Assembly: GCF_022751215.1 (NCBI RefSeq)
Contig: NZ_JAICDG010000002.1
Location: 992,001 to 1,056,000 of the forward strand
Length of the DNA stretch: 64,000 bases
Direction: 5' to 3'
DNA from: Actinomadura terrae
Lineage (GTDB): Bacteria > Actinomycetota > Actinomycetes > Streptosporangiales > Streptosporangiaceae
Made by a program: the position numbers and the translations under genes. The notes beneath the pieces are model-generated. The model was not told where the DNA came from, did no database searches, and saw only the letters and a program-made list of their open reading frames with translations. Positions 43,923 through 51,950 of this stretch are shown here, piece after piece (position 1 is the stretch's first letter; each line of letters starts with the position of its first letter).

Positions 43923-44981
43923 ATGCTGTACTCGGGAGTGTCCTGGGGAGCCACCGGCTACGAGGTCGAGGTGGTGGACCGGGACGGCAGGCAGGTGGCG
44001 CCGCCGACGCGCTTCGGCGCGGACCGGGTCGACGACATGATCGGCTTCCTGCGCGACACTGGCCGCGCGCACGCCGACACCGACATGGCCACGGTGGTCG
44101 ACAGCACGAACGGCGTGCTGGACGGCCGCATGATGGCGGCGGGCCTGACGATGTACCGGGCGGACCCGCCGGCGCTGCCGGAGCGTCCGGTGTTCGGGTC
44201 CGTCCCGGCGGGCGCGCTGGCCCGCGCGGCGGCCCGCGACCTGTCGGCGCTGGCCAGGCTGGAGCGGACGTCGGGCACGCAGACCGGGCGCGAGGACGTC
44301 CTTCGCGCCGACATCGCGGCGAGCGCCGAGCGCACCGCCGCGCTGACCGGCGCGGGACGCTGCCTCGGCCACGGCGACCGCTCCCGCCGCGAGGTCGCGC
44401 TGACCTTCGACGACGGCCCGCTGCCGCCCTACACCGGCCGGGTCATGGACGTGCTGGAGCGCTACGGCGTCCCCGCCACGTTCTTCTGCGTCGGCATCAA
44501 CGTCGAGGCGGGCTCGGAGGAGGTCGCGCGCATGCGCGAGCAGGGCCACACGGTCGCCAACCACACCTGGTCGCACCCGTTCCTGCCGGAGCTGACCCGC
44601 TCTCAGCTCGCCGCGCAGATCGACCGGACCAACGAGGCCGTTGCCGGTGCGTCCGGCGGTGCGGCGCCCACGCTGTTCCGCCCGCCCTACGGCTCGCGGA
44701 CCCCGCAGGTGCTCGACTGGCTGGAGGCGATGGACCCGACCGTCGTGCTGTGGGACGTCGAGCCCGACGACTGGTCGATGCCCGGCGCGGACGAGATCGC
44801 GCGCATCGTCCTGGACGGCACGCGCCCCGGTTCGATCATCCTGTTGCACGACGGCGGCGGCGACCGCTCGCAGACCGTCGACTCGCTGTCCCCGATCATC
44901 GAGGGGCTGCTCGCCGACGACTACACGTTCGTGTCGGTTGAAGACATGACGGCCGCTGCCCAGGGGGTGGCGGCGTGCTGA
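43923..44981 (+). CDS. NodB deacetylase with IS110-like N-terminal domain (copy 1)
   Basis: A 352-residue fusion. The C-terminal NodB polysaccharide deacetylase has TFDDGP (161-166), the zinc pair His214/His218 in NHTWSH, RPPYGSR near 255 and LLHDGGG near the end. It should remove N-acetyl groups, for example from GlcNAc-type units. Residues 1-110 look like the DEDD/RNase H-fold front of IS110 transposases: MLYSGVSWGATGYEVEVVD, then MATVVDSTNG with an IS110-like AAGLTMYRADP. The first catalytic Asp of that family (GVD) is Ser here, so the domain is probably not a nuclease. No signal peptide. Its end overlaps the oxidase start. Confidence 0.9.
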   Translation: MLYSGVSWGATGYEVEVVDRDGRQVAPPTRFGADRVDDMIGFLRDTGRAHADTDMATVVDSTNGVLDGRMMAAGLTMYRADPPALPERPVFGSVPAGALARAAARDLSALARLERTSGTQTGREDVLRADIAASAERTAALTGAGRCLGHGDRSRREVALTFDDGPLPPYTGRVMDVLERYGVPATFFCVGINVEAGSEEVARMREQGHTVANHTWSHPFLPELTRSQLAAQIDRTNEAVAGASGGAAPTLFRPPYGSRTPQVLDWLEAMDPTVVLWDVEPDDWSMPGADEIARIVLDGTRPGSIILLHDGGGDRSQTVDSLSPIIEGLLADDYTFVSVEDMTAAAQGVAAC

Positions 44982-46231
44982 CCACGCGTCCCGCCGCGAA
45001 CTGGGCGGGCAACGTCGTGTTCCAGGCCGCGCGGGTGCACCGCCCCACCTCCCTGGACGAGCTGCGCCGCCTCGTCGCGGGCGCGACCCGCGTGAAGGCG
45101 CTCGGCAGCGGCCACTCCTTCAGCGCGGTCGCCGACACCACCGGCGACCTCGTCCGGGTGGACGGGCTGCCCCGCGCGATCGAGATCGACGCGGCGAACG
45201 CGACCGTGACGGTGTCGGCCGGGCTGCCCTACGCCGACGTCGCCGCCGCGCTGCACCGGGCGGGGCTCGCGCTCCCGAACATGGCGTCGCTGCCGCACAT
45301 CTCGGTCGCCGGGTCGTGCGCGACCGCGACGCACGGGTCGGGGAACGCGCTGCGCGTCCTCGCCTCGTCGGTGTCGGCGCTCCAGCTCGTCGGGCCCGGC
45401 GGCGACCTGGTCGAGCTGAGCCGCGCCGCCGACCCGGACACGTTCCCGGGCGCGGTCGTCGCGCTCGGCGCGCTCGGCGTCGTCACCCGGATCACGCTGG
45501 ACGTCGAGCCGGGGTTCGAGGTGACCCAGCGCGTCCGCCTGGCCGTGCCGCTGGAGGAGGTGGCCGAGCGGTTCGAGGACGTGTCGGGCGCCGCCTACAG
45601 CGTCAGCGTGTTCACCGACTGGCGCGACCCCGACGCGTCGGTGTGGCTCAAGCACCGCGCCGACCGGCCGAGCAGCGGCTGGGACGGCGGAATCGCGGCG
45701 GACGCCCCCGTCCACATGGTGCCCGGGATGCCGACCGAGTCGTGCACCGGGCAGATGGGCGTCGCCGGGCCGTGGCACGAACGGCTGCCGCACTTCCGCC
45801 CGGGCGTCGTGCCCGGCGCGGGGGAGGAGCTCCAGTCGGAGTACTTCCTGCCGCGCGAGGCCGCCGCGCCCGCGTTCGCCGCGCTGCGCGGCCTCGGCGA
45901 CCTGCTGGAGCCGGTGCTGCACATCGCGGAGGTGCGCACCGTCCGGGCGGACGAGATCTGGCTGAGCCCCGCGTTCGGCCGCGACTCGGTCACGCTGCAC
46001 TTCACCTGGGTCCGGGACGCGGCGGCCGTGGCGCCCGTGCTGGCCGCCGTCGAGGAACGGCTGGTCCCGCTGGGCGCCCGGCCGCACTGGGGCAAGCTGA
46101 CCGCGCTGACCGGAAAGGAGATCGCCGCCCTCTACCCGCGCGCGGACCGGTTCGCGGCGCTGCTGCGCGACCACGACCCGGAAGGAACGTTCCGCAACGA
46201 CCTCCTGGACGAACTCTTCCCGCCCGGCTGA
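44975..46231 (+). CDS. FAD-linked alditol/xylitol-oxidase-like enzyme
   Basis: A 418-residue flavoprotein of the VAO fold. GSGHSFS carries His47, which aligns with the covalently flavinylated His of alditol oxidase. The FAD-binding domain continues with SLPHISVAGSCATATHGSG. The C-terminus EGTFRNDLLDELF matches the alditol/gulonolactone oxidase end. It would oxidise a primary alcohol of a sugar or polyol with oxygen, giving an aldehyde that could later be aminated. GTG at 44975 lies inside the deacetylase stop region, so the two are coupled. Confidence 0.9.
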   Translation: MLTTRPAANWAGNVVFQAARVHRPTSLDELRRLVAGATRVKALGSGHSFSAVADTTGDLVRVDGLPRAIEIDAANATVTVSAGLPYADVAAALHRAGLALPNMASLPHISVAGSCATATHGSGNALRVLASSVSALQLVGPGGDLVELSRAADPDTFPGAVVALGALGVVTRITLDVEPGFEVTQRVRLAVPLEEVAERFEDVSGAAYSVSVFTDWRDPDASVWLKHRADRPSSGWDGGIAADAPVHMVPGMPTESCTGQMGVAGPWHERLPHFRPGVVPGAGEELQSEYFLPREAAAPAFAALRGLGDLLEPVLHIAEVRTVRADEIWLSPAFGRDSVTLHFTWVRDAAAVAPVLAAVEERLVPLGARPHWGKLTALTGKEIAALYPRADRFAALLRDHDPEGTFRNDLLDELFPPG

Positions 46232-46241
46232 TGCCGAACGA

Positions 46242-46273
46242 CTCCTGAGGGGGCCGCGCGGCTCCCTCAGGAG
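46242..46273. terminator. bidirectional hairpin terminator
   Basis: CTCCTGAGGG and CCCTCAGGAG form a 10-bp stem around a GC-rich loop between the convergent oxidase and deacetylase genes. Confidence 0.75.
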
Positions 46274-46282
46274 GTCGGCCGA

Positions 46283-47323
46283 TCAGATGGCGAGCTTCAG
46301 CTCGTCCAGCAGGACGAACCGGTACCCGCGCTCCTGCAACCCCTCGATGATCAGCGGGACGGACGCGACCGTCCGCGACCGGTCCCCGCCGCCGTCGTGC
46401 AGCAGGATCACCGACCCGGGCTCGGTCTTGCGCAGCACGTCGGCGGCGATCTTCTCGGGGCTCGGCAGCGTCCAGTCCTCGGCGTCGACGTCCCAGGTCA
46501 CGGTCGTCACGTCCTCCTCGGCGAGCCAGCCGACGACCTCCGGCGACCGCGAGCCGTAGGGCGGGCGGAAGTAGCGGACGGGTTCGCCGTCGATCCGCGG
46601 CAGCACCTCGAACGTCCGCGCGAGCTGTTCGCGGAGCTGCTCCTGGGTGAGGTCGGGCAGGTAGGCGTGCGACCAGGTGTGGTTGGCGACCGTGTGGCCG
46701 GCGGCCAGCATCCGCCCGGTCTCCTTCGACCGTTCCAGCGCGTTGAGCCCGACGCAGAAGAACGTGGCGGGCACGCCGTAGTGGTCGAGGATGTCGAGGA
46801 CCTGGCCGGTGTAGGGCGGCTGCGGGCCGTCGTCGAAGGTCAGCGCGACCACCCGCTCGTCGCGGGCACCGTGGGTGAACCAGCGGCCCGCCGCGCGCAG
46901 CGGCGCCTCGGCCGCCGCGCTCCTCTTCATCGTGGCGAGCTGCTCGTCCACGCGTCCGGTGAGCGTCCCGTCGTCGATGGTGAGCCGGTCGAGCTGGGCG
47001 AGGTCGCGGCGGGCGGCCTCGGCGAGGTCGGCGGCGCGCACCGAGCCGAGCACGGGCCGCTCGGGCAGCGACCACGGGTCCGCGCGGTGCACCCGCAGCC
47101 CGACGGCCATCAGCAGGCCGTCGATGATGCCGTTGGTGCTGTCCACGACGCTGACCAGCTCCTCGTCGGACCGGTCGGCGACGCTCCGCAGGTGGGCGAC
47201 CAGGGCGTCGCGCTCGGTCGAGCCGAACCGCTCGGACGGGACGGGCGCGCCCCCGGAACCGGCGTCGCGGGTGAACATGACCTCGTAACCACTGGAGTGC
47301 CAGGCGACACCGGCGTACAGCAT
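46283..47323 (-). CDS. NodB deacetylase with IS110-like N-terminal domain (copy 2)
   Basis: A 346-residue paralogue of the protein at 43923 with the same architecture. The N-terminal part has MLYAGVAWHSSGYEV, SVVDSTNG and AVGLRVHRADP, then LPERPVLGSV. The NodB part has TFDDGP, NHTWSH, RPPYGSR and LLHDGGG. The position of the first IS110 catalytic Asp is Ala. ATG at 47323 follows AAGGAGAG. It lies downstream of the GT2 gene at 47460 on the same strand, with a hairpin between. Two copies suggest two deacetylation steps or two acetylated sugars. Confidence 0.9.
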   Translation of the reverse strand: MLYAGVAWHSSGYEVMFTRDAGSGGAPVPSERFGSTERDALVAHLRSVADRSDEELVSVVDSTNGIIDGLLMAVGLRVHRADPWSLPERPVLGSVRAADLAEAARRDLAQLDRLTIDDGTLTGRVDEQLATMKRSAAAEAPLRAAGRWFTHGARDERVVALTFDDGPQPPYTGQVLDILDHYGVPATFFCVGLNALERSKETGRMLAAGHTVANHTWSHAYLPDLTQEQLREQLARTFEVLPRIDGEPVRYFRPPYGSRSPEVVGWLAEEDVTTVTWDVDAEDWTLPSPEKIAADVLRKTEPGSVILLHDGGGDRSRTVASVPLIIEGLQERGYRFVLLDELKLAI

Positions 47324-47406
47324 GGGGGACTCTCCTTCTTTGGGGCGCGGCGGTCGAAGACCGGAGACGAAGCGGGGTGGGACCAGGGGTGGGAGGGGAA
47401 CGGGAC

Positions 47407-47445
47407 GGGCGGGCGCGCGACGGCCGGGGCCGCGCGCACCCGCCC
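47407..47445 (-). terminator. GC-rich hairpin after GT2 gene
   Basis: Arms GGGCGGG plus CGCGCG and CGCGCG plus CCCGCCC, with a two-base bulge, lie just beyond the stop of the minus-strand GT2 gene. It may separate it from the downstream deacetylase gene. Confidence 0.5.
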
Positions 47446-47459
47446 CGCGTACATACCCG

Positions 47460-48674
47460 TCAGGCGGTCTCGATCGGCGCCGCCGGGACATCAGTTGACA
47501 CGGCACCCGACGAGACGCGTCCGGCTTCGGCCAGCACCGTCTCCCGGTAGCGCTCGCTCAAGCCCAGCACGGACGGCAGCACGCGGCACTCGCCGAGGTC
47601 GCCGTCGCCGAACGGGAGCGCGAGCCCGAGCAGCGGCAGCACGTCGAGGGAGTCGGCGTCGTCGAACAGGTCCGAGACGTCCGGCGCCGGGACGCGGGTC
47701 CGGGAGTCGATCTCGGCGCCGACCACGAGCAGGTCGGTGCCCTCGGCCTTGCCGCGCACGACGCCGAGCGTGCGGCCGTGCCCGGAGACGGCGGCGGCGA
47801 CCTCGTCGCGGACCTCCGGGTAGAGCCGGTTGCCGTCCTCCCAGCCGTAGGCGCGGGTGATCTCGACGTCGAGCGTCGGCCACTTGGCGAGGAAGTAGCG
47901 GCTGTTGGCGCGGTAGGACTCCTGGTCGGTGGCGGCGTCGCGGTTGTGGGGAAGGTGCATGCCGTACACGTCGTCGCCGAGCACGAGCGGGGTGCCGGTC
48001 GCGTAGACGCGGTACCCCCACTCCTGGTCCTCCGAGCCCCAGCCGCGGAAGTTCTCGTCGAACATCAGGTCGTGCCGGCGGACGGTCTCGGCGGGCAGCG
48101 CGACGAGGCCCGTCCAGACCAGCGACCACGGCAGCGGGACCGACTCCAGCACCTTGCGGTCGTCGGCCCACACCTCGCCGGCCTGCTCCAGGTCGTCCAG
48201 CAGCGCGCGGTGGCCGCCGTAGGCGAGGACGCCGCTCGCGTCCTGGCCGGACATCGTGAGCTCGGTGCCGTTGGGCGCGTGCTCGACGACGCAGCTGTAG
48301 CCGAGCGCCTTCCCGAGGACGCACACGTTCTGGTGCCCCGCGAAGTACCGGTCGTAGAGGGTGTCGAGCACCTGCGGGGGCAGCACCATGTCGGCGTCGA
48401 GCAACATGATGATCCGGCCGGTCGCCTGCCGGATCGCGAGGTTGCGCGCCTGGGCGACGTTCCACTCGTCGTCCGACAGCACCGAGGTCAGGTTCAGCTT
48501 CCCGGTGAACTCGCGGCAGGCCGCGACGTACTCCTCGCTGTACTCCATGGCGCCGACGACGACCTCGAACTCCGCCGCGTCCATGGTCTGTTCGGCCAGC
48601 GAGCCGAGCACCGATCGGATGTTGTCCAGCCGCTGCTTGTAGGGGATCACGACGCTGATCTTCAGGTCGGCCAT
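47460..48674 (-). CDS. GT2-family glycosyltransferase
   Basis: A 404-residue inverting GT-A enzyme. It begins MADLKISVVIPYKQ with AAGGAGCGCAG ahead of ATG 48674. The donor-metal motif is LLDADM (Asp93, Asp95). A galactosyltransferase-type second domain shows FRGWGSEDQEWGYR, where the ED pair is the catalytic-base region. The C-terminal 100 residues are an extra domain I do not recognise. The palindrome before it is shared with the divergent GlfT2-like gene. Confidence 0.9.
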   Translation of the reverse strand: MADLKISVVIPYKQRLDNIRSVLGSLAEQTMDAAEFEVVVGAMEYSEEYVAACREFTGKLNLTSVLSDDEWNVAQARNLAIRQATGRIIMLLDADMVLPPQVLDTLYDRYFAGHQNVCVLGKALGYSCVVEHAPNGTELTMSGQDASGVLAYGGHRALLDDLEQAGEVWADDRKVLESVPLPWSLVWTGLVALPAETVRRHDLMFDENFRGWGSEDQEWGYRVYATGTPLVLGDDVYGMHLPHNRDAATDQESYRANSRYFLAKWPTLDVEITRAYGWEDGNRLYPEVRDEVAAAVSGHGRTLGVVRGKAEGTDLLVVGAEIDSRTRVPAPDVSDLFDDADSLDVLPLLGLALPFGDGDLGECRVLPSVLGLSERYRETVLAEAGRVSSGAVSTDVPAAPIETA

Positions 48675-48699
48675 CTGCGCTCCTTGCCGGATCGGCGAG

Positions 48700-48716
48700 T
48701 TGCCAAACTTTGGCAA
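48700..48716. promoter_or_regulatory. cluster operator, GT2/GlfT2-like divergent promoter
   Basis: TTGCCAAACTTTGGCAA is a perfect palindrome around one central base. A TATAAT follows at 48717-48722. It lies 26 bases before the minus-strand GT2 start. Confidence 0.7.
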
Positions 48717-48918
48717 TATAATGCCATCCGGGCAGCGAAATCACCATAGATCGCGGGGGACGGCTCCCTCCAGTGTCGGGGACGCCGCGGCGCGCGGCGG
48801 GCGAAGCCGTGACAGCCTCCTGCCACGGCACCAACTTGACAGCCCCTTTCCTCGTCTTGCCGACCGCCGGACGCACACAATCGGGAACGCGAGGCCGGTG
48901 ACACCTTGGGAGAGTGGC

Positions 48919-50829
48919 ATGCCGCAGACACGCGACGACCTGATCCGGCACGACCCGACCGACACCTCCGCCGCGAACGGCGACGGGGCCGCCGCGCGGA
49001 CGCTCGCCGGGCGCTGGCACTTCACGGGCCCCGACGAGACCGTGAACGACGCCCTCTACGCGGCGGTGACCGGCGGCCCCGTGACGCGGAGCCGCACGAG
49101 CCTGACGCTCGCGCCCGGCACGAGGGTCTCGGGCAACGCCTTCTTCGGCCGGTTCCCCGCGACCTACTGGCAGCGCTGGACGGACGCCGACGAGGTCCGC
49201 GTCGAGCTGACCGTCACCGGTTCCGGACGGCTGTCGGCCGCCGCGTCCGACGTGCGAGGCCCCGCCCGCGTCGTGACCGCGCGCACCGTGAGCGACGCCG
49301 ACCGGGAGCGGGTCGTGCTGGCGGCGCCGCTGGACCTGTACGCCGACGGCGGCGCGATCTGGGTCGAGCTGGAGACGGCGGACGGGCAGCGCCTCACGGT
49401 CGAGGACGTGCGCTGGACGGTCGCGGCGCCCGCGTCGCGGCGTCCGACCTCGCTCGCGTTCGCGACCTACAACCGCCCCGACTACTGCCGCGACCTGCTG
49501 CGCGCGCTGGCCGCCGACGACGTGGCCCGGGCCCGGCTGGAGCGGATCTACATCGTCGACCACGGCGACCACGTCACCGCGCAGGACTGGTACGCGGAGA
49601 TCGCGGCCGAGTTCGGCGACCGGCTCCAGCACACCCCGCAGCCGAACCTCGGCTCGTCGGGCGGCTGCAACCGGGGCCTGTACGAGGTGGCGCGGCACGC
49701 CAGCGAGAACGCGAACGTCATGTTCCTGGACGACGACATCCTCCTCGAACCCGAGGTGGTCGTCCGGCTGACGGCGTTCGGCGACCATGTCACCCGGCCG
49801 ATGATCGTCGGCGGGCAGATGATCAACATCTTCCATCCGACCGTGCTGCTCGCCGACGCGCAGCGCACCGACATCGACGGCATCCAGCCCGGCAAGCCGA
49901 TGCCGCACGCCTACGACGACGCGGACCTGCTCGTCCCAGACCCGGCGACCGGGCGCCCGCCGCTCCAGGAGCGCCGCCTCGACGCCGGGTACACGGCGTG
50001 GTGGGCCTGCCTGATGCCGATCGAGCTGGTCGACCGCGTCGGGTACATGCTGCCCGTCTGGGGCCAGGGCGAGGACGCCGACCTGTGCGCGCGCGCCCGC
50101 AAGAACGGGATCCCGACGATCATCCTGCCGGGCGCGGCCGTGTGGCACACCGACTTCTCGATGAAGGACCTCGACGACGTCAAGACCTACTTCATCCGGC
50201 GCAACTACCTGATCGTCGCGGCCCTGCACGGGAAGTTCCCGGTCGGCGCGCTGACCCGGCGGCTCGGCTCCGAGATCGCCCAGTGCATCCTCGACATGCG
50301 CTACGGGCTCGCCGCGACGATCCTCAGCGCGGTCGAGGACTTCCTCGACGGCCCGGACGACCTGTTCGACGGCGGCGCCGAACGCCTCCAGGACATCGCG
50401 AAGATGCGGTCCCGCTACCCCGAGACGCAGCGGCATCCCGCGACGGACGCGCCGGGCGCCCCGTCCAACCGGCTGGAGATCGTCACCCCCGGCCCGCCGC
50501 CCCGGCTGCCCGCCGCCGCCGCGGTCGGGCTCGCCGCAGCGCGGCTGCGCGGGCGGCACCGGTTCCAGCTCGGCGAGGTCGCGCACGACGAGGCGCACTG
50601 GTGGCACGTCGCCCGGTTCCGCACGGCGGTCGTCACCGACGCGTCGCAGGAGGGCGTCCGCGTCCGCCGCCACGACCAGGACGCGACCGTCGAGCTGAGC
50701 GTCCGCGCCGCGCGGACGCTGCTGCGCTTCAGCCGGACGGCGCAGGACGCGCGCCGCCGCTACTTCGAGGCGCTCCCCGAGCTCACCGGCCGCGCCAACT
50801 GGTCACGCCTGTACGAGACGGGCGAGTAG
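48919..50829 (+). CDS. GlfT2-like galactofuranosyltransferase homologue
   Basis: A 636-residue protein with the plan and length of mycobacterial GlfT2: an N-terminal beta-sandwich, a GT-A core and a helical C-terminus. Core residues visible: FATYNRPDYC, FLDDDI with Asp271-273, the acceptor Trp pair WWACLMP (361-362), the EDAD base region WGQGEDADLC (385-388) and the metal-side His410 in AVWHTDF. ATG at 48919 has GGGAGAG ahead. GlfT2 builds cell-wall galactan from UDP-galactofuranose. Inside a biosynthetic cluster it more likely adds furanose-type sugars to the product, or makes a small glycan with the neighbouring GT2. Confidence 0.88.
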   Translation: MPQTRDDLIRHDPTDTSAANGDGAAARTLAGRWHFTGPDETVNDALYAAVTGGPVTRSRTSLTLAPGTRVSGNAFFGRFPATYWQRWTDADEVRVELTVTGSGRLSAAASDVRGPARVVTARTVSDADRERVVLAAPLDLYADGGAIWVELETADGQRLTVEDVRWTVAAPASRRPTSLAFATYNRPDYCRDLLRALAADDVARARLERIYIVDHGDHVTAQDWYAEIAAEFGDRLQHTPQPNLGSSGGCNRGLYEVARHASENANVMFLDDDILLEPEVVVRLTAFGDHVTRPMIVGGQMINIFHPTVLLADAQRTDIDGIQPGKPMPHAYDDADLLVPDPATGRPPLQERRLDAGYTAWWACLMPIELVDRVGYMLPVWGQGEDADLCARARKNGIPTIILPGAAVWHTDFSMKDLDDVKTYFIRRNYLIVAALHGKFPVGALTRRLGSEIAQCILDMRYGLAATILSAVEDFLDGPDDLFDGGAERLQDIAKMRSRYPETQRHPATDAPGAPSNRLEIVTPGPPPRLPAAAAVGLAAARLRGRHRFQLGEVAHDEAHWWHVARFRTAVVTDASQEGVRVRRHDQDATVELSVRAARTLLRFSRTAQDARRRYFEALPELTGRANWSRLYETGE

Positions 50830-50847
50830 CGCATGCGGATCGGGGGG

Positions 50848-51756
50848 TCAGGAGGCGGACAGGTCGGGCGTGCGCTCGGCGAGGACCTCGCCGATCACAT
50901 GCCGCGCCTGCGCGGCGATCGAGGGGTTGGTGTCCTTGTAGTAGGGGAGCTGGATCAGCGCCATCGACAGGGCCCAGCCGCGGCCGCGCGTCCAGGTCGC
51001 GTCGTCGACGCCGAGGCGCGCGCGGAACACCTCGCGCGCGTGCGCGGGCAGCAGGTACCAGGCGGCGATCATGTCGCAGGCGGGATCGCCGACGCCGGTG
51101 GTGGCGAAGTCGATCACGGCGCTGAGCCGCCCGCCGCTGGTCAGCAGGTTGCCGGGCATCAGGTCGGCGTGCACCCAGACGGGCGGACCGCTCCAGTTCG
51201 GCGCCTCCAGCGTGGCCTCCCACGCGGCGGTGGCGGCCGGGACGTCGACCAGGCCGTCGAGCTCGGCGAGCGCGTGGCGGCACTCCTCGTCCTGCGTGAT
51301 GAGCGGACGGGTGCGCGCCGCGCGCGGTCCGCCCTCGGCGTCGATCGCCTGCAACGCCGTTATGAAACCCGCGAGGTCTTCGGCGAGCGCGACCGGATCG
51401 GTCAGCGTCTCGGGGGTGGGGTTCTCCCCGTCCAGCCAGCGGTGGACGGACCACGGCCACGGGTACTCCTCGGTCGGCGTCCCCTTGCCGAGCACCACCG
51501 GGACCGGGACGGGCAGGTGCGGCGCGAGCCGGGCGATCCAGCGGTGCTCCTTCGCCACGTCCTCGACGCCGCCGGGGATGCGGGGCAACCGCACCGACAT
51601 GTCCTCGCCCAGCCGGAACAGGGCGTTGACGGTGCCCGCGGACGGGAACCGCTCGATCGGCAGGTCCGCCCACTCGGGGAACCGCGCCGCGAGCAGCCGC
51701 CGCACGAGCGCCTCGTCGATGTCCAGTTCGTCGGCGTGCATCTTGCCAGCGGCCAT
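50848..51756 (-). CDS. APH-family phosphotransferase
   Basis: A 302-residue kinase of the aminoglycoside/macrolide phosphotransferase fold. Brenner's motif reads VHADLMPGN (195-203) with catalytic Asp198; the metal-binding Asp216 lies in AVIDFATTGVGDPACD. ATG at 51756 has GGAGAGGACG ahead. It is convergent with the GlfT2-like gene and divergent from the NRPS, with a cluster palindrome between. In this setting it may phosphorylate the product for self-protection or as a biosynthetic step; primary metabolic APH-like kinases exist, so the role is inferred. Confidence 0.88.
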   Translation of the reverse strand: MAAGKMHADELDIDEALVRRLLAARFPEWADLPIERFPSAGTVNALFRLGEDMSVRLPRIPGGVEDVAKEHRWIARLAPHLPVPVPVVLGKGTPTEEYPWPWSVHRWLDGENPTPETLTDPVALAEDLAGFITALQAIDAEGGPRAARTRPLITQDEECRHALAELDGLVDVPAATAAWEATLEAPNWSGPPVWVHADLMPGNLLTSGGRLSAVIDFATTGVGDPACDMIAAWYLLPAHAREVFRARLGVDDATWTRGRGWALSMALIQLPYYKDTNPSIAAQARHVIGEVLAERTPDLSAS

Positions 51757-51861
51757 CTGCGTCCTCTCCGGTCGGGGCCCGGCCGGGGCGGCCGGGCGAC
51801 GGCCATCGGACCTCACCCGCCCGAGCGTGTCAACCTCGCCGCCGGACCTGCGTCCCCTCAC

Positions 51862-51879
51862 ATTGCCATATATGGCAAT
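51862..51879. promoter_or_regulatory. cluster operator, APH/NRPS divergent promoter
   Basis: ATTGCCATATATGGCAAT is a perfect 18-bp palindrome. TATGGCA (51881) and TTGGCAAG (51902) repeat the half-site on the NRPS side. Confidence 0.75.
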
Positions 51880-51950
51880 ATATGGCACTATTTTGGAAAT
51901 CTTGGCAAGGATCTGCTGACCCCGATCGGCCCGGAGGAAGTGGGAAGCCG

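Noticed and set aside
47491..50673. 1060-codon minus-strand frame spanning two glycosyltransferase genes
   Set aside because: It is a shadow of the GlfT2-like gene joined to an out-of-frame reading of the GT2 gene. No domain is found in it.
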